Shown: piece by piece, positions 1-10,079 of the stretch
Layout of the letters: every line of letters starts with the position of its first letter
Position numbering within the stretch: position 1 is the stretch's first letter
NCBI GenBank assembly: GCA_037892935.1
Contig: JAYXKI010000005.1
Location: 2,480,001 to 2,544,000, forward strand
From: Phlebopus portentosus
Taxonomy: Eukaryota > Basidiomycota > Agaricomycetes > Boletales > Boletinellaceae
Direction: 5' to 3'
DNA length: 64,000 bases
Notes under the pieces: generated by a model
Database searches by the model: none
What the model was told of the DNA's origin: nothing
The model's input: the letters and a program-made list of their open reading frames with translations, nothing else
Made by a program: the position numbers and the translations under genes

Positions 1-1236
1 GAGGACGCGGTTGACGTCGTTGAGATGTTCCCAGATGAAGCGGCGGATGTTCGGGTTCCCCGGAATGGTTTCGTAGTTTCCGGCGGCGAGCTCGTATCGG
101 GATTTAGGCCCTTTTACAGGAATATCGTCGATGTATGGGATACAGACGTGGGGTATCTCATCTTTGAGTACGAAGGTGACGTCGGCGTGCATAATTTGTT
201 GCGAGTTGGTGTATCCCATAGGAATCGACGTGAGGCGAAACGCGCCGAGAGGTGTTTGGAATGTTGTGAGGTCGCGGGATCATACGTCGAGCTTTCTCTG
301 GTCGAAGGCGACGAATAGATCGAGTGTGGTGTAGCAGGCATGGCCGCCGAAGGTCTCGGCGATGTGTTCTGTGGGGTAAGGGACGGAGGGGTCGCGTATG
401 GAGACTTTGTTGAGTGGCTGGAGGTCGTGTACAAGCCGAAGGGATTTTCCATCCTTTTTAACGACGCAGAACCATCGGGAGCGGTAAGAGGAATTGGACG
501 GCTCGTAGACGCCGGAGTTAATTTTGTCTTTGATTATGCGAACCACTTCGTTGAAGATCCCTGGCGGAATAGGGATGTTTTTCATTACCCACGGCGTATG
601 GTCGACAGTAGGAATTAGAACCGGCGCGAAGTATTGATAGTCGAGGGAGCCCTTTTCTGTTTCGTCCCAAGCTAGGCCGTCTTCATGTTGTAGAAGGGTC
701 CAGTAGGCGAGGTTCTTTTCTTCCTCACTGAGGAAGCCAGTTGGGTCGATGTCTAGGGCATCGAAGCGTTCTTGTGTAAAGCGGCGTCCTGGAATGAACT
801 CCGGCGGATCGATAGGGAGCTTCGGTAGATCCGTGAGCGGCTGCGGGTGTGATTTGCGTATGATGCGGTAGTCCTCTGGAAGGGTCGCCGATATAGGTTT
901 GGTTCGTTGGGCGACCTTTTTGTACTTGTAGGCGTGCCCGGCCGGTTGAGCGGCCTTGGTATTAAGAGTGCTGTTGGAGCGGGGTATTCGGTTGCGTACG
1001 GGGAGTGATTCATCGTCGAAAATAGAGTTAATGAAGAAGGCTGAATGTTTTTGGGCTTTGTTCTGGGCTGTGAAACCCTTTTCGGCGGATCGATCAGAAA
1101 ATGAGGTGGAGATATCTATGGTGCGGGGACTGAAGGCGATATTTACAGTCGCCGGGCCGTGGTGTAGCACATATGCGTCGGGTATGGTTGGGGGTATACG
1201 CTGCATATGTTCCGGCGGACGCCGCTGGGACATCAT
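1..1236 (-). pseudogene. Ty3/gypsy reverse transcriptase, start of pol, broken by one stop
   Basis: This frame encodes the beginning of the polymerase polyprotein of a Ty3/gypsy LTR retrotransposon, which copies element RNA into DNA in cytoplasmic particles. The frame opens at ATG 1236, four bases inside the end of the upstream gag-protease frame (ATGA overlap). Visible motifs in order are the entry segment IPPGIFNEVVRIIKDKI, the template-grip segment SRWFCVVKKDGKSLRLVHD and LDLFVAFDQR. A TGA at 280-282 then interrupts the frame, but the same frame continues with TPLGAFRLTSIPMGYTNS and the catalytic box YIDDIPVKGP. The stop sits where an arginine codon is expected, so one CGA to TGA transition explains it. 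RNase H and integrase lie beyond base 1. The YIDDIPVKGP box is, from memory, typical of basidiomycete marY1-like gypsy elements. Confidence 0.9.
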
Positions 1237-3500
1237 TGTCTAGGGGGGCACTGTTTTTCTGTCCCGGCGCCGCGCTGAATCGTCGGGATCGACATGGTTT
1301 CGTTCGTATCGGGATGAGTAAGGTACAGCGTCTGTTCGCCGTCGGCCTCGTCTATGACCTGCGCCCTAGTGTGTACGAAAAATGGCCGGCCTAATAGTAA
1401 CTGAAAGGGGGCCTTTTCGACGACCTGGACTTGGACAACAATAGAGAAGGCGCCTATGGTGAGTCTGACGCGAGGGATAAGTCCCGCCGAGCGTGAGGTT
1501 TGTCTGTCGGCAGTTTCTACTGTGATTGCTTGGCTCATTATCGTCGGGGAGCCGAGGTCCTTCCATACTTCTTTTGGCACGGCGATAAATGTCGACCCCG
1601 AGTCGAGCAAAGCCTTTACCTCGAATTTATCATCGAGCCAGACCTCGATTTCGCGGAGGGGAATGTTCGGCGGGGCGACGGATAGATCTTCGTTGCCGAA
1701 GTTAACCGGCGAGGTGGGCCTTGGGATTGAGGCGTACATTGCCATCTCGTGATCAGGATTTTCCCTAATTAGTTCTCGGCGCCCCGTGACGAATTCTTTA
1801 CACTTCTTTCTGATTTCGGGAGAGGCGGCGAGCAGGCTTCGGATCGGCAGGGTGACTTCCGAGTCCAGAATCTTGTCGAGGACGTTTGATACCGCGGCGT
1901 CATCGTATGCTGGTACGGTGGTTCGGTATTGTGGCTTCGGATCCGCCGCGTCGTCCCTGTGTGGCGCCGAGGGCGGCGGCGGCGGGGCCGGGCGTTGTCC
2001 GGGTGGTCTCCCTTTCTTGCTGTTATCTCGCCATTTCGGGTTGGGGTCTCGAGGCGGCTTTCTGGTGGGGATTTCGATTCCGTCGAAAACTTCTCTGGGG
2101 CCTGGCCGTCTTCCGGCAGTGGCGAAGGCATTCTGCGGTTGTTCGGTGGATTCTTCTTGTTCAAAAAGGAGCGCGACTCCGTCGCAGGCATCGTCGTCTG
2201 GGGGTTCTTCTGGGGTGATAGCCTCGAAGTAGTTTGATTCCTGGATTCGCGGCGGCAGGCCGTTCGGCGGATTTGTATTGTAGGCTAAGGGAGGCAGTGC
2301 CCGGTTGAGGCCCTGGTACATAGATTCCTGTGATGGAGGGTGTGACTGATACATGGATTGTTGAGTCGGTGGTTGTCCCTGATATGTAGGATCCTGTCTC
2401 GGCGGAGCGATCCTTGGCGGCGTGTCGGATACGGGCTGAATGGGGAGCTGGACGCCAACTGGTGCGTAGTTTGGATTCTCTATGAAGAGCTTATTAATCC
2501 TGTCCAGTACTGACATCCCCGGTTCTCCCTGAGGAAGTCGGCCATTAGAGGGGTACAAGTACCCTTTGGCGTCGGCGAGCATGATTCCCCTCTGGATCAG
2601 GGAGATCTTGGTGGGACAGTCGCGGGTAGAGTGCATTACACTGGCGCATACGGCGCATTTTCCGTTAAATCTGGCTTGTCGGGGCTGCAGCGGGGCTCCT
2701 GCAGTTGGCGGCGGAGCGCGGCGGTTTGACTTCTCGGTGGCTTCACGGAGGGCGCGCATTTCCTGGATTAGGAGGGACACCCACGGTTCTTCTTGCTTGA
2801 CCTGGGGTTGGTTGATGACTCCGTAGGCCGGAGCACCGGGTTGCGGCGGCGGCGTGTACGTCGTAACTTGTGTATAGGTAGGCATGGCCGCTGTCGCCGC
2901 ATACATCAGTGGTTGTGAGGCGGTTGTGAGGCGGCCGCCGGTTAGGATGCGTTCTAGTTCTCTTACAACTGTGTCGATGTCCCAGGGCACGCCGGTAGGG
3001 TGGTCGTGCTTGACAAACCGCAAATTAAGATCCAGCTCTCTGTTTAGCGTCGGGTGGAGGCCTTCTCTGAACATACGCTTCTGTTCGAACTCTGATAGCA
3101 TGCCGGCGTCGATAAGATACGAGGAGACGGTGATAAAGTTCCTATGGTATTCGCCGAGGGCGGCGGTGTTCAGCATAATTTGGTTGCAGCTTATGTTAAT
3201 AAGGTTGTGGAGGTCGCCGAGTGTGTACTGGGTCGTAGCGTTTGGGTAGTACTTTAGGATAGCGTCTTTGAATGCCATAAAGTCGTTTCCTCTCGTTTCG
3301 GGCCTTTTGCACCATAGCTGATCGTCTTTAGCGTCGGCGTAGCATCTTGCCCAAGCGATCATTTGTGCATCTGTTAGGCCGGCGCTTCGTCCAAATAGCC
3401 GGACTCTGTTAAAGAAGATGGGGATTTCCGCGGGGTCGCCAGAGGCGTTGAACTTCGGTGCGCGGCGGTCTCCCGGGTAGGGCATTGTAGCTCCTGGCAC
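1233..3500 (-). CDS. Ty3/gypsy Gag-protease polyprotein
   Basis: This 755-codon open frame encodes the capsid/nucleocapsid and aspartic protease of the same element. The N-terminal part reads as a gypsy capsid (KFNASGDPAEIPIFFNRVRL, then helices rich in charged residues). A CCHC zinc knuckle, CAVCASVMHSTRDC, lies near residue 280 and would bind packaged RNA. A long proline- and glutamine-rich linker with YQGQPPTQQS-like repeats follows. The retropepsin-type protease is at about residues 640-750, with active-site LLDSGSTFIAVP and the flap/C-terminal signature LLGRPFFV. The frame ends at TGA 1233-1235, overlapping the pol start codon. The six C residues just before the end could allow ribosomal slippage or the overlap could allow reinitiation; the sequence alone does not decide this. 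Unlike pol, this frame carries no nonsense mutation. Confidence 0.9.
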   Translation of the reverse strand: MPGATMPYPGDRRAPKFNASGDPAEIPIFFNRVRLFGRSAGLTDAQMIAWARCYADAKDDQLWCKRPETRGNDFMAFKDAILKYYPNATTQYTLGDLHNLINISCNQIMLNTAALGEYHRNFITVSSYLIDAGMLSEFEQKRMFREGLHPTLNRELDLNLRFVKHDHPTGVPWDIDTVVRELERILTGGRLTTASQPLMYAATAAMPTYTQVTTYTPPPQPGAPAYGVINQPQVKQEEPWVSLLIQEMRALREATEKSNRRAPPPTAGAPLQPRQARFNGKCAVCASVMHSTRDCPTKISLIQRGIMLADAKGYLYPSNGRLPQGEPGMSVLDRINKLFIENPNYAPVGVQLPIQPVSDTPPRIAPPRQDPTYQGQPPTQQSMYQSHPPSQESMYQGLNRALPPLAYNTNPPNGLPPRIQESNYFEAITPEEPPDDDACDGVALLFEQEESTEQPQNAFATAGRRPGPREVFDGIEIPTRKPPRDPNPKWRDNSKKGRPPGQRPAPPPPPSAPHRDDAADPKPQYRTTVPAYDDAAVSNVLDKILDSEVTLPIRSLLAASPEIRKKCKEFVTGRRELIRENPDHEMAMYASIPRPTSPVNFGNEDLSVAPPNIPLREIEVWLDDKFEVKALLDSGSTFIAVPKEVWKDLGSPTIMSQAITVETADRQTSRSAGLIPRVRLTIGAFSIVVQVQVVEKAPFQLLLGRPFFVHTRAQVIDEADGEQTLYLTHPDTNETMSIPTIQRGAGTEKQCPPRQ

Positions 3501-3537
3501 TGGTGGGTTGGGGCCACTTAATGGATGGGTATCTGGG

Positions 3538-4549
3538 TCACTGAGGTCTGGGAGAGGGGGAAAGGCGCCCGCGGGGGTGGTGCTGGTGCGGCATAGGCTG
3601 GTGCGGCGGGGGACGGCTGTTGGGGGGGGGCGGGGTCGATCCTGAGGCTGCGGGGGGCGCGGCGGGAATGCCGGTATGGGTGCTGGTCATTGTTGGTATC
3701 GAGGCCGTCTTAGGAGGTGTACTGGGGGTGGGTGGTTGGGCATTGTCAATTGGGGAGAGCCGCGGCCTCTGAGCTGGGGTCGGCGGCGTAAGAGGGGGGG
3801 GGTGGGGAGAGCCTCGCCGATCGCTCTTCTTCGACGGGGGATAGTGGAGAGTCGGGGGTGATTGCGTGGCCGTGTACGAGGGAGTCGGGGACATAAAGGT
3901 CGTCGTCCTTCTGTTCTTCTGCGGTGGGGTATAACTGTAGGCCGGTGCGGCGGTGGATATCTGGGGGGTTGTCTATGTCGGAGAAGAGGTCTGTTTCGAT
4001 AGGACCGGTGGCTGGAGGTTCCTGGAGGGATATTGACAGGTCCTCGATGCCGCCGGGGACACGAACGTGAGTACTGGGGTGAATTTCGGATTCGCGGAGG
4101 TCTTTAGGAACGTGGATGAAGCGAGGGGGAATTATAGGCGATATAGGGCGTGTGGCGGCGGTGCTTGCGCTTTCGCCAGGTGGTGGGTTGTGTGTAAAAG
4201 GAGTGATAGATGCTCTTCTGGGACGCCGGGTGGGTGGGTCGTCTGCGGCGGTGGACGCGCGTCGACGGTTCGGCGCGGACGGAGATCTGGGTGCGGTGGG
4301 ACGGGGTTCTTCTGTTCGGCCTCTTGTAAAGAGTGTGGAATAATGGTATGGTTGGCCGGTGGTTGTAGCTGAGGCTGTTTGACTGTTTTCCGCCCTTCTT
4401 TGCAGCCTTAGTGAGTATCGCGTGCCCTTGGAAGGGCCTGAGATCGGTTGGAACGACACCTTTTTACCTCCCTCGCGGTGGGCTCCAAAATGTAGACTAT
4501 CAGACTCTCCTAGACAGGGACAAAGGCGGCGGCGGCGGCGTTCAACCAC
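3538..4549 (-). pseudogene. Proline/arginine-rich N-terminal Gag region, frame-shifted
   Basis: Two overlapping minus-strand frames (4549-3746, then 3894-3538) read basic and proline-rich protein between the primer site and the gag ATG at 3500. The first includes KGTRYSLRLQRRAENSQ and runs of Ser/Pro/Arg. The second is almost pure P/S/T/R. A frame shift separates them, and a further break separates the second from the 3500 start. The nominal ATG at 4549 lies inside the LTR, and no Met follows the primer site early in the frame. The natural start has therefore been lost or is non-AUG. This may be the original gag N-terminus or a spacer that is not translated. Confidence 0.5.
4471..4487 (-). 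other. Primer binding site of the gypsy element
   Basis: Read on the minus strand, three bases after the LTR comes TGGAGCCCACCGCGAGG. It starts with the TGG that pairs with a tRNA CCA tail and continues as a plausible acceptor/T-arm complement. This is where a host tRNA would prime minus-strand DNA synthesis. The tRNA species was not identified. Confidence 0.7.
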
Positions 4550-5551
4550 AGGGAGGCGATGTCAAAGGTGTCGAGAGGAAAAAGGGGAGGTCCTACCAGA
4601 TCTACAGACTACCTACAGGCTTTCAGAAGTGACACTCAGCTCAGATGCACAGGGATCTGGCCGTTAGGCAGATCTGCCGCGCCTTCGAATAACTCGCCGC
4701 GGCGATACGGACCTCGATGGGTGTATAGGGATCACCGAGTCTGACTGAACCGGCGAAGGGGTCGCAGCGGCGGACTGGGTGCGGCGCCGGCGGAGGTTCG
4801 CACCAGTACAGTTTCGCCTGGTAGTCGGGGAGATGACGTCGGAACGACACAGAGAAGGTGCGGGAGAGAGAGAGTCGACACCACTTGAAAGGGTAGTAGT
4901 GTCGGCGGTGGAACGACGCGGAGGCGGCGGAGGCGGCGAGAAGCGGGAGACTAGATTCAGTCGAAAAGGGGTGCCGGCACCGACGGTAGCGGCAAACACA
5001 AGAAGAGTGACAGCTGCGTCGAGACGTCGAGGAAGTATGACAGATGCCTAGAAGAGTGACGGCTGCGTCGAGGTGTTGAGGAAGAATCACAAACGATCTG
5101 AACCGAGCGGCGGCGGCGAAAGACAAAAGGGGCCTTAGGCGCAGGGAGAAATCGAAGACCGCAGGATTGATTACTAGAGGAGTGACGGCTGCGTCGGGAC
5201 GTGGAGGAGGAATCCCAAATGCTCAGGACCGAGCGGCGGCGGAGGCTAGAGAGAGAGGGACGGCGATGCAGATATAAGTGGGAAGTCCTCAGAGCGATTA
5301 CTAGACGAGTGACAGCTGCGCAGAAGGGAGATGACCAGGGCGGCGAATGAGCCCAGCGGCTTCTATCCTGTGAGATTGGGGCCGACGCCGTCAGGACGGG
5401 GTCGGCGGGGGCACGTGACCGGGAGTTCGCCCGATCCGGCTGTCTGGTTCTCTGTATATACTGGTTTCTTAAAGGAGGCTTCTTTACTTGTGGTTGGTCT
5501 CTGATAACTGCGTTCTAGAGTGTATATCTCCTGCTTTTTAGGATAGATACA
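4491..5551 (-). repeat. 5' LTR of the gypsy element (about 1.06 kb)
   Basis: The block lies directly outside the primer site and starts on the plus strand with TGTAGACTATC. It can be closed at GATAGATACA (5542-5551), an imperfect inverted match, giving a TG...CA unit of about 1061 bp on the minus strand. It contains TATA-like stretches near 5453-5460 and a set of internal repeats. The other LTR lies outside the window, so the outer end rests only on the terminal inverted match. Confidence 0.6.
5007..5320 (+). repeat. Degenerate tandem repeats inside the gypsy LTR
   Basis: A unit containing GAGTGACGGCTGCGTCG recurs with small changes near 5007, 5052, 5180 and 5307. Two copies are followed by a shared ACCGAGCGGCGGCGG block. 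Spacing is irregular. These could be enhancer-like LTR repeats. Confidence 0.65.
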
Positions 5552-6330
5552 TGCTCTCTATATATACTATGAGTCCTTGATAAGAAATATCACTTAAGGC
5601 GGCGGGCGGCGAGGCGTGACAGGCGCGCCGCGACGGCAGGGGCCGCCCCCGAGATGCGCCGCCAAGCCACCAAGACCTAGGGGCGCCCCAGTCGGAATGG
5701 CGGAGTGCTGGTACGTCGTGTCGAACATCGGGGCCGTTCGGATCGGTCAGGGCGCGCTCTATATGGATCTGAAACGCCAAGGGGTCGAATAAAACTAAAA
5801 GGGGGAATATACGGACGGCCGCCGGGCGCGCTACCGCGCTCAGTGTACAATGTGGGATGATAAGAATATGAAACAATCAACAAAATGGACCTGAGATTGG
5901 TTATCGTTCACCCAGCCGGCGCAGTGGTGGGTATACACCTCCGCGATGGCGCGATATACATCCGCCGCAGCGTGTCTGGCCGCCGTGCAAGCATTTCCGA
6001 AGCCCGGAGTCACCGGATTCGGTGGAACCATTCTTGAGAGAGGCTGGAGAAGGGGAACTAGGGTCTGGTCGAAGGGGGGACAAGGTGATCATAGGATAGG
6101 AGTGGAGGCATCGCCGCCGGTTCGTATGGTCGGCGGCGGCGGCGGCGTGGGTGCTGTTCCCAGGCCGCCGAAGGTCCGGCGGCTGCTGAGCAGGCTGTAT
6201 TATGGGTAACGGCGGCGAAGGCTGGTTTGCTGACAATAGTACGCGGGGTGTCCTGGGTATGGCATAGGGGAGTACAGCCCTTACAGGCCTGTGCCGCTGG
6301 ACCGGTACAGGTTAGTGCGGCGCACTACAG
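5552..6330. other. GC-rich flank without a recognisable gene
   Basis: The stretch is GC-rich with CGG-repeat-like runs (for example near 6128-6150). It has several open frames on both strands, none with a motif I recognise or codon evidence favouring one frame. It ends abruptly at about 6330, where AT-richer repeat DNA begins. It may be host intergenic or decayed retroelement DNA. Confidence 0.5.
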
Positions 6331-7229
6331 CGTCACTGCTCCTACCTCTTTGCCGTGGTGCCTCGTCTCTTGTGATAGTCTATCCCCAGCAACTGGGGGT
6401 TCCCTCATGCCTGTGGGTGATGAGGGATTGGTGAGGATGAGGAGGGAACTGTGGACAAGTGATGAGAGCTGCTGTGTGGGGAGATACTACGTACGAAAGA
6501 CTACCGTTATATGCATACCCTCGTGTTTCTCTGAGAGATGTTTCTGCGGCCCTGGTGGGCATGCTTGGTTTGGTTTTAGCAGGAGTACATGATGGCTGAG
6601 CTGACCTTGTTCGCCCTCACCCAGATATGATTTTGGGTGACATTTCAGCAGAGGATGGTCACCAAGGTAGTTTCAAGTCTGATTGGTAGATAGTACATGT
6701 AATGTAGCCACACCCAAGTCTAACTCAGCTCAGCTACTGTCTTGGCTGAAAGCGCCTATGCTGCTGTCTTTTTAGCAGAAATAATCAGATTTTTTGGTAT
6801 ATAAATGTGTGAGTTATGATAGATGCAATGAAGTAGGGGAGAGTTCTGCAAGCAGGAGTGACAACAAACCACCCAGTTTCACTACCACAATCATGTCAGG
6901 GAGCCTCGAGGAGTTGTGTACAGGTGCCCACTGGGCTGGCCTGATTTATCAAACTTGAATCAGATTTTTCCGGATGACGTTGGGTAAGCTATGATTTTTA
7001 CACTGAACGGAGGGCATGACAAGGATTTAGTACTATGATACTATCTTTTTAGTAGTGAAGTACATACTCAACAAAACCCAGACATTTTTATAGGTACTGG
7101 AGCACATTTTTGAGCAGGTTTTTTACATAGTTATATTAGATTTTTATGTGCTGTATTCTCATCCAGAATGCACTTTGCATCAAAAATACACATGATTTTC
7201 CAAATTGTCAACAATTTTGCAATTAGCTG
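6331..7229 (+). mobile_element. Terminal arm fragment of an A-type mariner composite
   Basis: About 900 bp match the outer arm sequence at 58035-58961 and, inverted, 41930-42830. The match starts at the GTCACTGCTCCTA block. The fragment ends with CAATTTTGCAATTAGCTG at 7229, followed by TA, i.e. the A-type terminal inverted repeat and a TA target. The transposase part is missing, so this is a truncated arm. A short segment near 7152 is deleted relative to the other two copies. Confidence 0.75.
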
Positions 7230-7231
7230 TA

Positions 7232-7576
7232 ATACCAATCTCCATTTTCTTTCCTGAGTACATTCCTCCTACTGCCTTGACTTGCTAAAAAATTCAATTT
7301 ACATCACATATATGCTCATAAATAAATTGCCTGATCCCTGGATTTTCTGGCAGGGTTTGTAAGAGCTATCTGGGAGTTCATAATGTGTTTTGGGATCTAA
7401 CCTGGGCAAATCATCTGTATACAGATTAGTATAGTGCAAAATCTCAACCCATAGAATAAAGGTAACATCATTGTGTATAATCTAAAGAGAATTTGTATAT
7501 CACATTGGGAGAACCATTATTCTAAACATTCCAAAGAGTGTCTGAAAGGTTATAAGATCTTGAGAGCATTTGTCTA
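7232..7576. other. AT-rich spacer
   Basis: This 345 bp AT-rich stretch lies between the A-type arm end and the first F hairpin. I see no gene, repeat end or motif in it. Confidence 0.5.
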
Positions 7577-8660
7577 CAGCTAGTTGCAAAATTGTTGGCA
7601 ATTATGTGATTTCATCACTTTTCATGTCACAAGAGCCTCAAAATACAAATAAAATCATATCTCACCTAAAACTCAACGGTTTTACATCATCTAAGTTGTT
7701 AAATTCATCTTTTCGAAAGGACTTTTATTTAGAAACAAAGATTGAGAGAATAGGTAAACATTTGACCCCAAAATGACGAAAATATCGTTTTTTGCCTCTT
7801 CCTTGCATGTGCATTTTTTTCTGTGCTCCATGCTGGTTCAGCACCTCCCCAAAGCTGTCCAGAATGATAATATAATTATAATATGAATTTACAGACTGAG
7901 TTTGAGTTGAATTGTACACCAGAATGTACTGCTTTGAGACATGCCTGAATTACTCAAAACTCATCATTTACCCCTAGCCTCCCAAGCTCCAGGAAAAATT
8001 CTTACAGGCCAGATTGATGCATAAAAATTCATTTTGGATATAATAGACTAGGTTTGTGTGCTAGCTATGGCCTCAGCATCCACTGGTGAGCTGGGAAGAT
8101 ACTATCTAGAATAGTGCATACAACTAGAACCTTATGCTCAGCCCAGCTCACCAGTGGATGCTGAGGCTATAGCTAGCACACAAACCTAGTCTATTATATC
8201 CAAAATGAATTTTTATGCATCAATCTAGCCTGTAAGAATTTTTCCTGGAGCTTGGGAGACTAGGGGTAAATGATGAGTTTTGAGTAATTCAGGCATGTCT
8301 CAAAGCAGTACATTCTGGTGTACAATTCAACTCAAACTCAGTCTGTAAATTCATATTATAATTATATTATCATTCTGGACAGCTTTGGGGAGGTGCTGAA
8401 CCAGCATGGAGCACAGAAAAAAATGCACATGCAAGGAAGAGGCAAAAAACAATATTTTTGCCATTTTGGGGTCACATTTTTACCTATTCTCTCAATCTTT
8501 GTTTCTAAATGAAAGTCCTTTTGAAAAGATGAATTTAACAACTTAGATGATGTGAGACCGTTGAGTTTTGGGTGAGATATGATTTTATTTGTATTTTGAG
8601 GCTCTTGTGATATGAAAAGTGATGAAATCACATGATTGCCAACAATTTTGCAACTAGCTG
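7577..8660. mobile_element. F1: 1.08 kb hairpin (foldback) mariner-type non-autonomous element
   Basis: The unit starts CAGCTAGTTGCAAAATTG and ends with its complement, flanked on both sides by TA. The two halves are almost perfect inverted repeats meeting near 8118, so a single strand could fold into a hairpin of roughly 500 bp with a loop of about 50 nt. No transposase is encoded; apparent frames are mirror images of the repeat. The first 18 bases differ from the A-type terminus by one position, so the A transposase is the obvious candidate to have moved it. Confidence 0.85.
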
Positions 8661-8810
8661 TAAAACTCACTGATAAAAAGCCATATAGAAATTGAGGCTT
8701 GAATAACAACTTTGTCTACTGTAATACTTCACAATAATCTCTATATTCAGCAAAACAGCTGAATCTCAAATGGAAACACCATTCATGTCTTGCAGGTCGA
8801 GTATAAATTA

Positions 8811-9889
8811 TAGCTAGTTGCAAAATTGTTGGCAATCATGTGATTTCATCACTTTTTATGTCACAAGAGCCTCAAAATACAAATAAAATCATATCTCACC
8901 CAAACCTCAATGGTTTCACATCATCTAACTTGCTAAATTCATATTTTCAAAAGGGCTTTCATTTAGAAACAAAGATTGAGAAAATAGAGCAAAAAATGAC
9001 CCCAAAATAGTGAAAATATTGTTTTTTGCCTCTTCTTTATATGTGCATTTTTTTCTGTACTTCCTGCTGGTCCAGCACCTCCCCAAAGCTATCCAAAATG
9101 ATAACATGACTACTATGAATTTACGGTCTGAATTTGAGTTGAATTCTAGACCAGAATGTACTGCTTTGAGGCATGTCTAAATCACTCAAAACTCATCATT
9201 CCCCCCTAGCCTTCCAAGCTCCAGAAAAAATTCTTACAGGTCAGATTCATGCATGTAAATTCACTATAGATTAAATACATGAGATTTTAGCACCACCTGT
9301 TGCTGTAAAATCCACTGAGGAGCTGTGCTGAACAAGTAGTTCTGGTTGTATGCACCATTCTAGACAGCATCTTCTCAGCTCACCAGTGCAAGCTGAGGCT
9401 CTAGCTAATATATAAACCTAGTCTATTACATCTGAAATAAATTTACATGTATGAATCTGACCTGTAAGAATTTTTTCTGGTGCTTGGGAGGCTAGGAGGA
9501 AATGATAAGTTTTGAGTGATTCAGGCATGCCTCAAAGCAGTACATTCTGATACACATTTCAACTCAAATTCAGACTGTAAATTCATAGTAGTCATATTAT
9601 CATTTTAGACAGCTTTGGGGAGGTGCTGGACCAGCAGGAAGTACAGAAAAAAATGCACATGCAAAGAAGAGGCAAAAAAAATATTTTTGCCATTTTGGGG
9701 TCACATTTTTACCTATTCTCTCAATCTTTGTTTCTAAATGAAAGCCCTTTTGAAAATATGAATTTAGCAACTTAGATGATATAAAATCATTGAGGTTTAG
9801 GTGAGATATGATTTTATTTGTATTTTAAGGCACTTGTGATATAAAAAGTGGTGAAATCACATGATTGCCAACAATTTTGCAACTAGCTG
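8811..9889. mobile_element. F2: second hairpin element copy
   Basis: This copy has the same terminal sequence as F1 (left end TAGCTAG, one C to T change), TA on each side, and the same two-arm palindrome of 1079 bp. Its centre differs from F1: it holds the AGCACCACCTGTTGCTG segment that also occurs in the copy at 61175-62244. F2 and that copy therefore form one subfamily, and F1 with the copy at 28402 another. Confidence 0.85.
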
Positions 9890-10079
9890 TAAGTAGAGAG
9901 ATGAGAGTGTCAGAGACATCAATAGAATAGATAGAAAACACATTATTGAGGCTCGAGTATGAGTAATTGCCTACACCTTGCTAACATCTCAGTATCAGTT
10001 CCTTGACATCTGCTGAAAACCCTATTGTGCAATATTATATAATACATTCCAAATCCCTGTTGCAACCTTGTTATGTTAA

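Noticed and set aside
4461..4490. A tRNA gene fragment at the gypsy primer site
   Set aside because: Only the acceptor/T-arm-like 3' portion is present, exactly beside an LTR, so it is a primer binding site.
25..4670. Long plus-strand open frames opposite the gypsy gag and pol genes
   Set aside because: They are antisense shadows of a GC-rich coding region. They have no motifs, while the minus strand shows zinc knuckle, protease and reverse transcriptase motifs in the right order.
7725..9107. Short frames such as the one starting MYNSTQTQSVNSYYNY
   Set aside because: They occur in mirror image in both arms of the palindromic F elements and lack coding features.
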